Positions 23,901 through 35,679 of a stretch of DNA of 64,000 nucleotides are shown piece by piece. The position numbers were made by a program, and so were the translations under genes. The notes beneath the pieces are model-generated. The model was not told the DNA's origin. It searched no databases and was given only the letters and a program-made list of their open reading frames with translations. How positions within the stretch are numbered: the first letter of the stretch is position 1; every line of letters starts with the position of its first letter. The stretch is from Dacryopinax spathularia (Eukaryota; Basidiomycota; Dacrymycetes; Dacrymycetales; Dacrymycetaceae): NCBI GenBank assembly GCA_037974965.1, contig JBBPFI010000008.1, positions 744,001-808,000 of the forward strand, read 5' to 3'.

Positions 23901-25816
23901 GCTTCCTCGGGTTGACGAGAGTCACCTTGAGAGGCAGGGTTCAAGTGTTCCCCGAGCCTTGAATGCAGTTGAGGGTCTTCATGACCCGGCTTGGGGCGCA
24001 TTTCCTCCAACGGCGGCATGGCAGGAGTTCTGTTCGGTGTGGGCACGTTGAGCTGCGTGCCGAAGACATCGTCCGGAGCTTGATCAGGATATCCCCCCTG
24101 CTTCTGGGTGTTCCCCATGTTTGGGGTAGTAGACAAAGTTTGCAATGTAGGCCCCAAATTAAGGCAGAGGGGCTCGAGGGACAAATGGGCCGGCTCAAAG
24201 TGATCCATTGTGCCATCTGTGTCCTCCCCGTGCCCAGCCCCAGAGCTCGAATGAGGTCCATCAGGGAGGGGAGAGGTTTGACCAGATGCAGTCAGCCCTA
24301 GCCAGTTGCTAGCGGTTGTGCTGGCCGTCTCCTGAGCCTTTTCCGCGGCCGCCTGTCGGTTGCTGGAAGGGCCTGAACGCCCAGCTGGTGTTGGGGCTTC
24401 AGGCTCGAGAAGTGTACTTGAGTTGATCCGAGGCTTCTTTACCGGAGGCTGGCCATCTGGAGTGGCTGCACCGGGCTCCAACAACCTTTTGCTGCCAAGC
24501 ACGGGGGAGTCCTCATCAGTATCCGACATGCCGTCCTGGAGAGTGGGAGTCTGGATCTCCTCGATAGTGGCGTGCTGGGTCCATTCCAATCGATGGATCT
24601 GGCTGCGGATGATGGCAGGGTTGCCCTCAGGGAGGAACATGATTCTTTCAAGCTTTTCCAAAGCCTTCAACCCCTCACGGGCCCACTGCCGAATGGTGCC
24701 AGCAGTGAAGTTGCCGTTTTTTGAGGCAAGGTTGCCGATGAGGTCCCGCCAAACCAAGTTCGTCACTCTGCTGGCGCCCACAGCATCCGGATCGTCAAAA
24801 GAGAAGGGTAGGCGAGCTCCTTGCTCAGCATAGACCTGCAAGCCTGGTCACTGCCCGCCCAATCGCCATAACGTTCTTGCGCACCTGAACAGCACCATGG
24901 AGAGCCAGGTTATCCCTGCACAAAGCAAAGTCGCATAATAAAGCCACTGGGCTGTAGCATGCGGCAAGGAAAATACAGCGGAAGAAATCGCCCCTTTGTG
25001 GTTTCTTGCCACGGCCCCAATCCAAGTCCATGATCTGCTTGGGCACTATGGGGGCGCCCTTGTTGTCATAAGTAAGGCCCTGGGTGTTGTTAGCCAAGCG
25101 CATAGAAAGGAAGGAATACTAACATCCTGAATTAGGGCAACCAGCAAAGTGAGATTCGAGAGTGCGGTAGAGGTGGTGGCGATCTTGATGAGATTTGTTG
25201 TGAGTTTGGCCGTCCCTTGGCTTGGCTTGTTTCTCAAGTGATTTGGGGTTTTGAAGAGGTCCTCCGCGCTTGCGGTTGTGCACTCATTGAGGAAAGCCTT
25301 CATGGTATCGAGAAAATTATTATTGAGCTCCACATAGGTGGCCACATGGTCACGGGCAGGCGCAGGGCCGTTGGGGTGGTGCAGCACGATGTGAGCATTA
25401 TTTAAATGGCGGGGCACCTTCTCCTCATCTTTCAGGGGCGTGTCGCCCAAGGGCGGCTCCGTGTGGGCATGGAAGTACTTGCATGCCAATATATAGAGCG
25501 CCTGCCGAAATCAAATTGCGTGGACCACCAAATCTGAGCCCCTCTCAGGGAACATTTGCCGGGCCAGCCGAAAGGCGGCGTGGTGCCATTCTGCCTTCTT
25601 GTTCACCTCCGTGAAGAAGGCCTCTGCATCCGCCTTGATTTTTGCCAAGGGTGTAGCGAGAGATCCAGCAGCAGGCGCCTCCCTAGCCCCAGGGGGAAGA
25701 GGCAGAGCATCAAGAAAAAATGCTCTTGCATCAAAGTGAGCGACGTCCTCCGCTCTGGCGACGAGGGACTGAGGAATGGCGCCCGGGCTCATTAGCAGAT
25801 TGGAAGTTGTAGCCAT
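20987..25816 (-). CDS. JmjC-like paralog B (decayed)
   Basis: First of three paralogs. Start ATG at 25814-25816 (MATTSNLLMSPG). Order: N-terminal helical domain (VVHAI-x-FRQALYILACKYFHA; YVELNNNFLDTM), second domain (LDWGRGKKPQRGDFFR; QVYAEQGARLPFSFDD; NLVWRDLIGNLASKNG; HATIEEIQTP), a long charged Pro/Ser/Lys linker, then a JmjC-like domain (LPYGGSCIAAEVVCGEQLW; LLKAGDVM) and a tail (IWCDLKNVWALVYMILNH). The tail ends in a long Gly/Ala repeat. Where paralog D has HPD, B reads RPG; where D has the distal His, B has Tyr, so it is unlikely to bind iron. An in-frame TGA at 25511-25513 replaces an Arg codon (paralog C has CGA). Probably a pseudogene or pseudo-enzyme. Palindrome P2 is 116 bp upstream. 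Confidence 0.6.
20996..21200 (-). repeat. (GCTCCTCCT)n / (GCTCCGCCT)n coding repeat
   Basis: Nine-base repeat, about 22 units with C/T variants, coding Gly-Gly-Ala on the minus strand at the C-terminus of paralog B. Other frames read EEQ/AEQ or Leu-rich strings and are artefacts. Confidence 0.85.
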
Positions 25817-26295
25817 GTGATGCGCCCGAGTATCGAGGGAAGCTGGCAACCCAAAGGCTTAAGATAGGGTGAGTGGTGGTTGGAGGATGAGTATACCAGG
25901 CTGGGGGGAATTTCCTGGAGACTTTGGGAAGAGATTTGCTTCCGGACCACCCCCCGGCGGGTGGTCCGGAAGCAAATCTGCCCACGTGGCAATCAACAGC
26001 CCAACGCGGTCACGTTAGGATTCAGACGAGTGTGGTGGAGGCAGTTTTGTGGCTCGAATACATCCCCCTTCATGTATGTCAACTCCTACTACAGGCTACA
26101 TGATTTGCGCAGCGCCTCTCTTGCTGGGCTGAACGAGTTCTTTCAAAAAGGCCCTTTGCACGTCTGGCGATACCTGCCCCCCCCCACTTGCCCCCCTTCA
26201 CGGCCCCAGCCCTTCACCCCTACCTTCACCCCTACTACGGGCTGCCATCCATGAGGCCAGCGCCAATCTGGAGCCAGCATGAGCATCAGGGCGGG
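25817..26295. other. intergenic between paralogs B and C, with P2
   Basis: Promoter of paralog B on one side and 3' region of paralog C on the other. Holds palindrome P2 and a C-rich stretch at 26175-26230. No gene supported. Confidence 0.55.
25932..25979. repeat. foldback palindrome P2
   Basis: Two perfect 21-bp arms (core TTGCTTCCGGACCACCC) around a 6-nt spacer, 116 bp upstream of the paralog B start codon. Confidence 0.95.
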
Positions 26296-29200
26296 CTATT
26301 CTCCTGGCAGCCAGTCGGGTGGCATGCTCTCCCTCTTCACCTCCGCCATCTTAAGCAACCGCATCTCTGCGTCTTCCTCCCCGCTTTCGTCGTCTGCTGG
26401 CAATTCTGGCGTTCCCAACTCCCTCTTCACCTCCGCCATCTTGAGCAACCACATCTCTGCGTCTTCCTCCCCGCTTTCGTCGTCTGCTGGCAATTCTGGC
26501 GTTCCCAACTCCCTCTTCACCTCCGCCATCTTGAGCAACCGCATCTCTGCGTCTTCCTTCGCACTTTCATCATCCGGTGGCAATTCTGGTGTTCCCAACG
26601 CCCTCTTCACCTCCCTCCTCTTGACCATCCACTTTTCTGTGCCTTCCTCCCCGCTTTCATGGTCTGCTGGCACTTCTGGCGTTCCTGACCCCCTCTTCAC
26701 CTCCTCCGTCTTGGCGACGTCCTCCCAAAGGCTAAGATCGAGAATGATGGCAAACACATCCGAAAGAAGTTCGGTTGTCCCGAACAGGTAAAAGGCCTGC
26801 TCACCCTCCTTGCCAGCACCCCACAGGATGCTTGTCACATCCGCAGCAGCCTTTCGCGCCACTCCGTGAAGGCCCAGGAAGGCTGGTGAGGGGTCGGTGC
26901 CTTGCCGGCGCTTGAATTCTCCGTCGAAGAGAGACCGTGGCCAGAGCCTCGCTTGGTTAAGACACATATAGAGGAGCGACCAGAGGTTCTCACGGTCACA
27001 CCAGATGTGCGATACTGAGCTTGATCAGCAAAAGGGCCCGGGGAGGAATCAGGGCACAAACAGGGTCCTTCCGCAAAGGCCGCTGGACGGGTGTCCCATC
27101 CCGTCCATTCCAGGGACTGCATTTCTGGATGGACTTTGATCGCCTGCCAAAGTCGTACCATCAGGGAGAACAGGAGGATGGGCAAATCGGGCGCCGGCCT
27201 CCAAAAGACTGGACCTTTTCCTCGAAGTTCGATTAGCCGGCATTTGAGTGTCGCCTTCATCTGTACCATGGAGTAAAACCAAACTTCACGAAGGGTAGTA
27301 TGCTCCAAGGCAAAATAGGCGATAATCTGCGGGCGGAGGAAACTGCAGCAACATAAGCGGGCGGAGATGGGCAAGGAATGCTATGAGCCACTCACAGAAC
27401 ATCTCCCACTTCCAAAATGACTCCCATCCCTTGCTCCACCTCAGGTGTTTCGTCCAGGCCGCTGTATAGTCTGATCAAGAAGCCGCCAGAAGCTCCATGG
27501 GTGGCCATAAGAATCTTCCCGTGCAGGACGTAGTAAGCGGAGCAAGCTCCCCCGCCTGGGAGCTGAGGGTGCAACTCCATGCCTTTAGTCAAAAACAAAT
27601 CCCCTCCCAAGGCGGAACGGGGGAGTCCGCCCACAGGCCAGAACAGGTTGGCTTGAATGGTGTGCATCGAAGCCCAAGCCTCGTGGCTGTGTGCAAACCA
27701 TCTGTTGCCTACATGAAGCTACCTGAACCGGGAGGGCAAACTCATTTTCACTCACCTGAGTCTTGGGATGGGCTCAGAATATGGCCAGTCTATAGGCTGT
27801 CGCAAAGGCACATGGTGGTCACTCCAGAGACCCATCGACATGAGGGGAGGGTCCGCTCTCATTCGTTTGTGGAGCTGATGGAACTCCTTCACGGACATGT
27901 AGAGTTCGTAGTGGCCCGCGCGCCAGGGGTCAAAGGCGTTCCCTGATGGCAAGCCCAAAGAGACTGTGAAACAGGTCAGCCTTGAAGGAGCTTCTATGAA
28001 GAGGATGACAAACAATGAACAGGAGCGCAAACGCTGTCATAGTCAACTAGGGGATCGCCCTCAGACCAGACAGGAACAAACCCAGTCGGCCCGAGCTTCT
28101 TTGGAGCTTTCACAACAACGACCCCATATCGCTCAAAGTCGTCCAGTACCATTCCAATCATACTTCCGTCTAAATTGTCCGCCTTTAGGTACCTGACAGT
28201 ATTCGGAATTTGCCATTCTTCCTCCGGGTTGTACTCGTTAACTTCAAAGCTCCACGATAGTCTGAGAAGGTCTTGATCCACCTACAATTCATGTTAGAGC
28301 CTTGTTATAGTTAATCTAGAGGGAAACTGTTGCACATAGAAACCGTCTTGGGGCGGTCGCCGCTCCACCGGACATGCAAATGTCTTCTTCCCATTGCTGC
28401 CAGCAATAACAAAATGTACATCCCCAGTGCCCTACACAGAGATCAGCAAAGGCTAGGAGCTCAGCCGCACGTGCTGCACCCTGTTCCGCCCCTCGTCTCC
28501 TTCTCGCGCCAGCGCCAGAAAGGCCTGGGCCAATGCCTCGATGTCAAGCTTCTTAGGAGTCCACAGGTGACTGGTGCCAATCTCGGGAGCACCCACCTGG
28601 CATTGGAGCAAAGATTATATCTCAGGCGCTGTACAGTAGCTTTGCTCAGGGAAAAAGTGCTCACCCAGCCACCCCACAGGGGAGCCAGCAGCTCTAATGC
28701 AGTTGCTCGTGGATGATCATTGTCTCCTGCTAAGACATACTTCACCCAGGCAGCATAATCTGGCTGGGCCAACCAGGACGGCGCATTCATCACCAGGCAG
28801 CCGGGCGGAGTTGGCAATGCGGCACCGCGCACCCCAACAACGTGGTTTCCTTGCTTGCTACCGCTCTCTTGTGTTTCGCCTTTCGGAGTGTCTTGAGCGG
28901 GCTTCTCTTGTGTTTCGCCTTTCAGAGTGTCTTGAGCGGGCTTCTCTTGTGTTTCGCCTTTCGGAGTGTCTTGAGCGGGCTTCCTGCTTGGGCGGTGCCG
29001 CTTGCCATGGGAGCGTCGTTTTTTCCGTTGAGCCCTCTCTTCACCATCAGTTGACATGCCCATGTCTTCTTCGGCCCCTTCCAGGCTTTCATCCTCCATT
29101 GCTACGACAGGCATCTGCTGCAAGGATTCCTGAAAAGGTTGTGCTCGATGGACAGGCTGGTCCTTTGCCTCTGCTTGGGCTGATCCAGGTGGAGGGGTAG

Positions 29201-31417
29201 GGGGCAACTTCTCGAGGTCAGATTCCCGTTCGAACGTCTTCGTTGTGGTCTGTACCGTTTCTTTTTCAGCGCCTGGCCGGATATCATCTGGGCAAGCCCC
29301 TTCCTCCGCTCTCCTCATGAAATCAGCTGATTGTTGAGCATGCGTGGCCAGCAGCTCTCCGCGTGGCGAGAGACTTCCTCCATCAAAGTCGTAGTAAGTT
29401 GCCATGTACTCGTGAACGGCAGCTTCGTCCTGGCCGCTGTCGAAGGCCGCTTTGGCACGACGCTCAAGGGCCGCGTCGCTACCCACGTGCATGCTTCCAG
29501 GAGGCACTTTTGTCAAAGCGCCTGCTGTTGGCTTTGGTTGACCACGGGCTGCGTCCAAGTAAGATGCAGCTGTCCCTGATCGTGGTGGACTTGGTCTGTC
29601 TGCGGACTCTGGGCTGGCGACTAGGTCCCTGTTTAGCTGCAGCGAAGACTTCGGTGATGGTAAGATATTGGCAACGGGCGGGAGACATTCAGTTTCGCTG
29701 GATGGGACCGTGGGAGTGTCTGGCGGACAATCATTCAAGCTAGGGTCCACAGCAGTCTGAGCAGGGCTGCCTTCATCAGGTGGCAAGTTCACCGTGGAAG
29801 AAATCGGTGCTTCCGAGTCGTCAACTGTCTCACCCTGTCCGGGCTCGGGAGCGAGAGCTGCAGTGCTCGGCTGGGCGATGCTACGTTCTCCTTTCCATTC
29901 CACAAGCGTGGCGTGGGCAGATTGCCGCCAGAGAGCGTCCGTTGCCTTGGGGAGGGGGTACGAGGGGGAGAAGAGATTGCTGAGTCTCTTCGAGCGCGCT
30001 TCACTGGTCCGGGCCCATCTGAACCCAATGCCGCAATATCTTCAGAGCCGCGGGAACGCTTTCGCTGGCCAGCTGTGCTGTGATATGCATTCGCAGTAAG
30101 GGCACGGGCTTGAGTGGGACTCAGAATCTCCTCGATTGTGGCGTGAGGCGTCCATGCAATTGCGCGGCGTTGGCTTTTGACAATCGTTAGGTCATCCTCC
30201 GGGCGAAAGAAGTGGTTTTCGAGGGCATAGACCTTCCCCAGCGCTTCGGTAGCCCAATGGCGGAGTACTTCCGTGTCGAAAACGCCTTTCTTCGCCGCAA
30301 GGCCACCAATCAAATCGCGCCATACTAGATTCACCACCTGGTTTGCTCCTGCGGTCTTGGAATCGGCCAGGGAGAACGGGAGAAGATGCCCTTGCTCTGC
30401 GTAGATCTGGGACACATGTTAGGGCTGGTGCGGCTCCGCGCAGAGGAAGTGTTCACCTGGACAGCACCATGCAGGGGAAGGTTATCACAATACAAAGGGT
30501 GGCCGCAGAGGAGTGCAACGGGGATGTAGCAGGCTGCAAGATACACGCCGCGGAAGACATCCGCTCGTTGAGGTTTCTTTGCCCTTCCCCAATTCAAATG
30601 ATTCCAGCCGTCCGGCACTTTTGGGGCTCCATGGTTATCATACTGCAGTTCCTGGGAGGAGATCAGGGATGGCGCGTGACGAGATGATTGAAGCACTCAC
30701 CTCTTGCAGAAGAGCCACAAGCATGGTAAGATTGGAAAGTGCATGCATTGTGGTGCTCGCCCTCACCATGTTTGCGGTGAGCAGCGCCGTTCCCATACTG
30801 GGGCCTTCCTCATTTGTTGAGCGAAAGATGCCGGTGTTGTCGGTCAGATTGGTAACCTCCTTGAGAAAGTCTTTGACAGTGCCCAGAAAGTTGTTGTTCA
30901 ATTCCGCGTAGACGGCGAGGCGGTCTCTGTTGGGATGAGGGCCTACAGGATGCTTCAGAACAGAGAGGGAGTTGTTCAGACGTCGCGGGTATCTCTCCAT
31001 TGGGGGGATGGTTTCCTCTAGCGGGGTCTCCGCAACGGCATGAAGATACTTGCATGCCAGAACATACAGGGCTTGCCTAAATCGTATGGCGTGAACAACA
31101 GCGTCCGCTTTCGTGTCCGGAAAGCCTTCCTGCGCGAGCTTGAAGGCGGCCCGTCTCCAGTCATCCCTTCTGTCCACTTCGTCAAAGAAGGCTTCAGCAT
31201 CTTGCTTTACTCGCCATAAAGCCTTGCCCAACGGTCCAGCTGCTGGAGCAGTTCATGCGTCAGGTGGTAGGGGTAAGGAATCGAGGAAGAACTTCTTGGA
31301 GTTAAAGCTCGCCACCGAGTCTGCTATCTTGCTGATTAGCGGTTGAGCCCCCGGGCTGCGAAGGAGGTTATATGCGCCCGATTCGCTGCCAGAGGGACTT
31401 GAAGGGCGAGAATCCAT
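26296..31417 (-). CDS. JmjC-like paralog C (decayed)
   Basis: Start ATG at 31415-31417 (MDSRPSSPSGSESG). Same domain order as B: VVHAIRFRQALYVLACKYLHA, YAELNNNFLGTVKDF, LNWGRAKKPQRADVFRG, QIYAEQGHLLPFSLAD, NLVWRDLIGGLAAKKG and HATIEEILSP. A charged linker contains a three-fold repeat (KPAQDTPKGETQE). The JmjC-like region follows (LHPQLPGGGACSAYY; VILEVGDVL; FALEHTTLREVWFYSM), then a tail (IWCDRENLWSLLYMCLNQ). The tail ends in about four 30-residue acidic repeats (EVKRELGTPELPADDES). The metal motif reads HPQ instead of HPD and the distal His position is Ile. An in-frame TGA at 31253-31255 sits where paralog B has Arg (GAREAPAAG). Likely a pseudogene or pseudo-enzyme. It shares a 427-bp divergent promoter containing P3 with F-box-like gene 1. 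Confidence 0.58.
26325..26700 (-). repeat. about four 90-bp tandem repeats, paralog C tail
   Basis: Direct repeats of about 90 bp (30 residues, acidic, EVKRELGTPELPADDES core). The two units nearest the stop are almost identical and the distal ones are diverged. The frame-compatible period suggests coding expansion. Confidence 0.85.
28865..28985 (-). repeat. three 42-bp tandem repeats, paralog C linker
   Basis: Three direct copies encoding KPAQDTPKGETQE-type 14-residue units in the charged linker. Same period as, but different sequence from, the 42-bp repeat at 16131-16214. Confidence 0.85.
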
Positions 31418-31601
31418 GCGTAGACTGCAGTAGAATCCAGTATTCGTCCGAAGCAGTTGAACCGTAATAGTGGGGGCAATGATGGCACCAGATGTGGCAC
31501 GAAAGGGTCAAAGAACCCAATCGCGGAGGCATGCGGATGCATAATTTAGGTCCGCTCCGGCACGGAAGCAATATATTCACAGCCCCAAAAACCACGTGAC
31601 C

Positions 31602-31649
31602 CTTTTTGCTTCCGGACCACCCGCGCGCGGGTGGTCCGGAAGCAAAAAG
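31602..31649. repeat. foldback palindrome P3
   Basis: Perfect 48-bp palindrome (24-bp arms, no spacer, centre GCGCGC). It lies almost midway between the divergent starts of paralog C (31417) and F-box-like gene 1 (31845). Confidence 0.95.
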
Positions 31650-31844
31650 AAATGGTTCTGCGGCTGCCGGTTCTTGGCTCTGCGCAGTGGCGCCAGTACC
31701 TTTCCGCTTCACCACCATCTTCCCTGCAGCCGCCTACACAACAACTGTCAACTGTAACTCTGACCTGTCCGCCTTTTCCCCCCTGAATTCCCTTACAGTC
31801 TCTAGGCTTAAACCGCGAACAGCCGTGACCAGCAACAGTTCAAG

Positions 31845-33515
31845 ATGCTGAGCGCGCAGAAAGGCAAGCCTGATGAAGGCAAGAGCGCTGAGGTGGCTGC
31901 CCCTACACCTATTTGCAACAGAGTCCTCAATATTGAAGAACTTGTCGACATGATTCTCGAAGCTGTGCTGGCCTCTGGCGGTTCCATTGCCGCCTTCTCC
32001 ATCCTGAACCGCACGTTTTATCACTGTGTCACTAGGAAAGTGTGGCGCACGGTCACATTCAAAAGGGTCGCCAAGCTGTTGAAGCAAGACTGGTCTTCAC
32101 TTCCGGAAGGAGTAAGCGCAGTTCCCATGCCCTCTTAGCTGAATAGAGAGGTGACGGAGGGACAGGCACCAGAACAGCTTCTTCGCGTTGGGGCTCGCAT
32201 TCGCATCCTCCATCTGCACTTCGGCTATCCAACCACGTCCTGGCCGGGACGGGAAATGAGGGTTTACGATGACCTCATGCACTGCCTGGGCGGTGCTCAT
32301 CCATTTCCCCGTCTCCAGGAGTTGTATGGGTCTTCCCGCTGCATTCCGCACCTGAAGTGCTTCACCAAGGTTGTCTTGCCCACTCTTCGGTCCCTCCACC
32401 TTCAACTCATCTATCCATGGAACTTCGAGCACGGCCACATTCTCGCCCTCGCAGACATCATCGAAATATGCCGTGATCAATTGGAAGCCTTCAATGTCAA
32501 CATCTCGTGCAGCCATGCCTCGCTTCCGAACCTTTTAATGTACCCACAAGACACATATCCTTGGGGAGTTGACGGGTATGGCGCGCGCCGTAAATTCTGG
32601 AAACTGCTACAATCAGCGCCAAGGTTGAGCAAGCTAGGATTTCAAGCCGATGCCACGGGCGCAAGGCACTTTTTCGATTGTTATACCCACATGAAGTACT
32701 CTGCAGCGCAAGACATGCTTGTAAGAGGCCCAAGATATCTGGTCACCGGATTTTTCGAAGCTTGCGGCCAGAGCATCGTCAGCTTCCTTGGAGAGACCTG
32801 CGATGGCAAAGAACGCGCCAAACGTAGCTGGTTCGGTCCCTCCGAGCTCATGGAGCACCGCCGGTCCTTCAGAACCGGCTATCCAGCACTGGAGCGGCTT
32901 TACATGGAGTTTTCGTCCGTGACACACATGACGGCACAAGACATGGTCTACCTCAACAACAGTGTCAACCTGAAAGTTGTCACCATCGAGACTGACAGTG
33001 TATTCGCCGCACAGCTGGATGACAGCATCCTACTTGAAGCCACTTCAAATCTCACTTGTCTGGAAGAATTCAAGATCGTCCTGCCTCATGAAGACCTACC
33101 ATCCATGTTCGAAAACGGCGTGTCTTTAGAAGGACTTGTTAGTGCCTTCAGCCGCAAGCCCCGAATCACGACGATATCCCTCCCAGCTGTGAGAGGTCCC
33201 AACCTTACACCTGGCAGCCTGTCATCTGCCGAGCAACTATGGGAGCAGGTGAAAACGACAATCACAAATCTCATTCATCCTACGCCGCTTCGCCTCACCA
33301 TTGGAATCGGTGTAGCCTCCGGCACTCCCTTGGAAGCAGACGTGGGGGGAGTAGCCCTGTTTGCTGCCACTTGTCTTATAGAGGCTTTTCCCCATGCTGG
33401 GATTCACGTTCGCGTTAAGACGGCACCGTCTCCAAGCTGGTGGAAGCACCTCAACAAAGCGCTCAGACGGCTCTACGGGCTTGCTGGTTCGACTTTTCCC
33501 TCCTTGCCCAATTAG
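31845..33515 (+). CDS. F-box/LRR-like protein 1
   Basis: Start ATG at 31845. The N-terminus has an F-box-like helix set: NIEELVDMILEAVLASGG, AAFSILNRTFYHCVTRKVW. A short intron near 32113-32140 separates it from the main exon, which reads through irregular leucine-rich repeats (LLRVGARIRILHLHF; VVLPTLRSLHLQL; NLTCLEEFKIVLP) to the stop at 33515. F-box proteins of this shape are usually substrate adaptors of SCF ubiquitin ligases and are hugely expanded in mushrooms. The F-box match is weak (no LP start), so 'F-box-like' is by family resemblance. It is divergently paired with paralog C across P3. Confidence 0.65.
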
Positions 33516-33832
33516 CTCACATTGTCATTGTTTCCATGTCCATGTCATTATGCCATGAATACATAGAGGTATTCAAGGACTCAGAAACTCTTCATGTCCG
33601 GTGAAGACTTGGTAGTGCACAGCTATACTTTCAGATGTTGTCTGCGAAAGCATGGCAGTGTTCAGCATAAACATCTTAGCCAGCATAATCCCATTCTGTG
33701 TTCAACGGACATCCTTAAAGTTGACAAACGCGGACGTTCTGCCGCCTTAAAGAGCCAGGTGATCTGGACGTCATAAATGGCTGCACCCTCTCCCGCGGAA
33801 GCTATTTTGCGACCTTCCTCAACAACCACCAC
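33516..33832. other. intergenic between F-box-like genes 1 and 2
   Basis: 317 bp. No complete palindrome of the P family is present; GCGGAAGCTATTTTGCG at 33795-33811 is only a loose resemblance to one half-site. No gene supported. Confidence 0.5.
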
Positions 33833-35482
33833 ATGTCCTCCACAACAGGCATTTTCTCTGCAACAAGAAGAGTTTTCGAGATACGGGAGCTAGTAGACAT
33901 GATTGCAGAAGAAGTCCAAGCCGGTTGTAAGAAGGATGACAAGGACCTAGGGCAATTTGTACTAGTGTCTCGGGCGACAGCAAGCGCAGGGCATCGGCTG
34001 CGCTGGGAGGAACCAACTGAACGCCAGTTCAAAGAACTCTTGATGAGTCTTGGGCCTGTTTCTCCTTCGGTGAGTGCACTCCACGCCTCAGATTCTACCC
34101 ATGCTAAGATGATCTAGACGAGCTTCTGTTTTGGCCAGTATTCGTCCTGTATGCGCACACTGTTGATCTCACTAGCGGAGCCAAGCCTATCCCGGCTTCT
34201 ACTCAAGGTTCTCTCAACTCCTATGTCAAGCGGAGACTTCGGCTTTCCCAGACTCCTTCATCTGCGTGTTCAAGTCCATCATCCTCAAGATCTAGAATGC
34301 TTCACCTATATGCTACATCCAGCTCTCCGCACACTGTCGGTGACAGCTCTCGTCCCGCGGAGGCTGCACAGGTCGGAGTCTCTCATAACCGCCTTCGCAC
34401 TCTTTTTCCCTGCAGTACAGCTCAAGTCTCCAAACTTGGAGCGGCTCAGTTTGTTCTTGTATGACGACTGCGGCTCTGGGCCTGTGTTGGGCAAGCAAAT
34501 CGCTACCATGCTGTCTGAATTGCAACATCTCAAGAGCTACCACACCGATGACCTTCAATGTCCCGAGGTTCTACTCGCGCTGTCCTGTCTCCCAAACATC
34601 TCCGAGCTTGCCATAGAGGCCGATGGACGAGAACCCCTCGCAATCGCAAATATGGCCCCCACCACGCCTTTTCCGCCAACGTTCTCCTCGCTGCGTGACC
34701 TTCATATCACTTCAACGATATCCACGATCATGATCCTTCTATCGGCTTCTCCGCCGACGTTGACGGAGCTCTTCTTGAGCGTTACTGGTGGCAACTGGCC
34801 AAGTCCTTTGGCCGCCGATGAGCTCTGGCGCACGATATCTACCAACTTCCATCAACTGCAGGCCTTGTGGCTTCGTAGCGGCTATGATCTCACCATGCCG
34901 CCCACCAGCCTTGACTTCCTCGATGCATGCCCGAATCTCTCAGCGATTTCTATTGATGTGTGGACACCAATGGCCGAGCTGCTGAACGATGGGATACTTG
35001 GCCGCTTTGCTGCGGCCCACCCGGGTTTAACCATGGCCAACCTGTGCTTCCACCCGGCCGATAGCCCAGTGGAGCATGGATCGTCATCCCACAGAGATGA
35101 TGTGACCCTACAAGGCGTCGTCAACGCATTTCGCCATCATGCGAGCATCAAGCGCATCACCCTCGTTTCCATTGAAGGTCGTATCACGGATGCCATGCTC
35201 AAGGAGTTAGATGAAGTCCAATCAGAAGCTACTGCAATGGAACCTCTCTATCGACGCCCCCTGTATCTGAGGGCAGAACAACTTTGGACAGCACACGACC
35301 ACCCTTTGCTGCAAACTGATGTGCCGGTGCGCTACGGCACCCAGCTTGCCCAGTACATACTGAGGGCCTTCCCAAACCATGAAATCTCACTGGGGTACAC
35401 GGTGAGGGAGGATTTTATTTGGCGCATAGCTCGCCGCCATCTGGCTGGAGCTGAAGGCCCTTGGTGGGCGGATATACTCTAG
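33833..35482 (+). CDS. F-box/LRR-like protein 2
   Basis: Start ATG at 33833 (MSSTTGIFSATRRVFEIREL). F-box-like segment FEIRELVDMIAEEVQAG ... FVLVSRATASAGHRLRW. An intron from the gtgagt near 34070 to about 34117 joins to the exon holding MRTLLISLAEPSLSRLLL, then leucine-rich repeats (HPALRTLSVTALVP; LEQ-type units; NLSAISIDVWTPM) to the stop at 35482. Paralogous to the three neighbouring F-box-like genes, but well diverged. The frame is open throughout. Confidence 0.65.
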
Positions 35483-35679
35483 ATTTATGGGGAAGAAACA
35501 AGCTGAACTGTGTGTATCTAAAGTATTTCAATGCAATCACAAGGGCCAATCTTCACCCTGAAGGGGCCTGGGGGCCCCTCTGAAATAGGTGGTCTGGTTT
35601 AGGAGAATAACATGCGGACTATCGCGATTTGTACGTCCCTGCCATGAGGAAAGCAAAGCGGAATCCCGCCTCTAGACCC

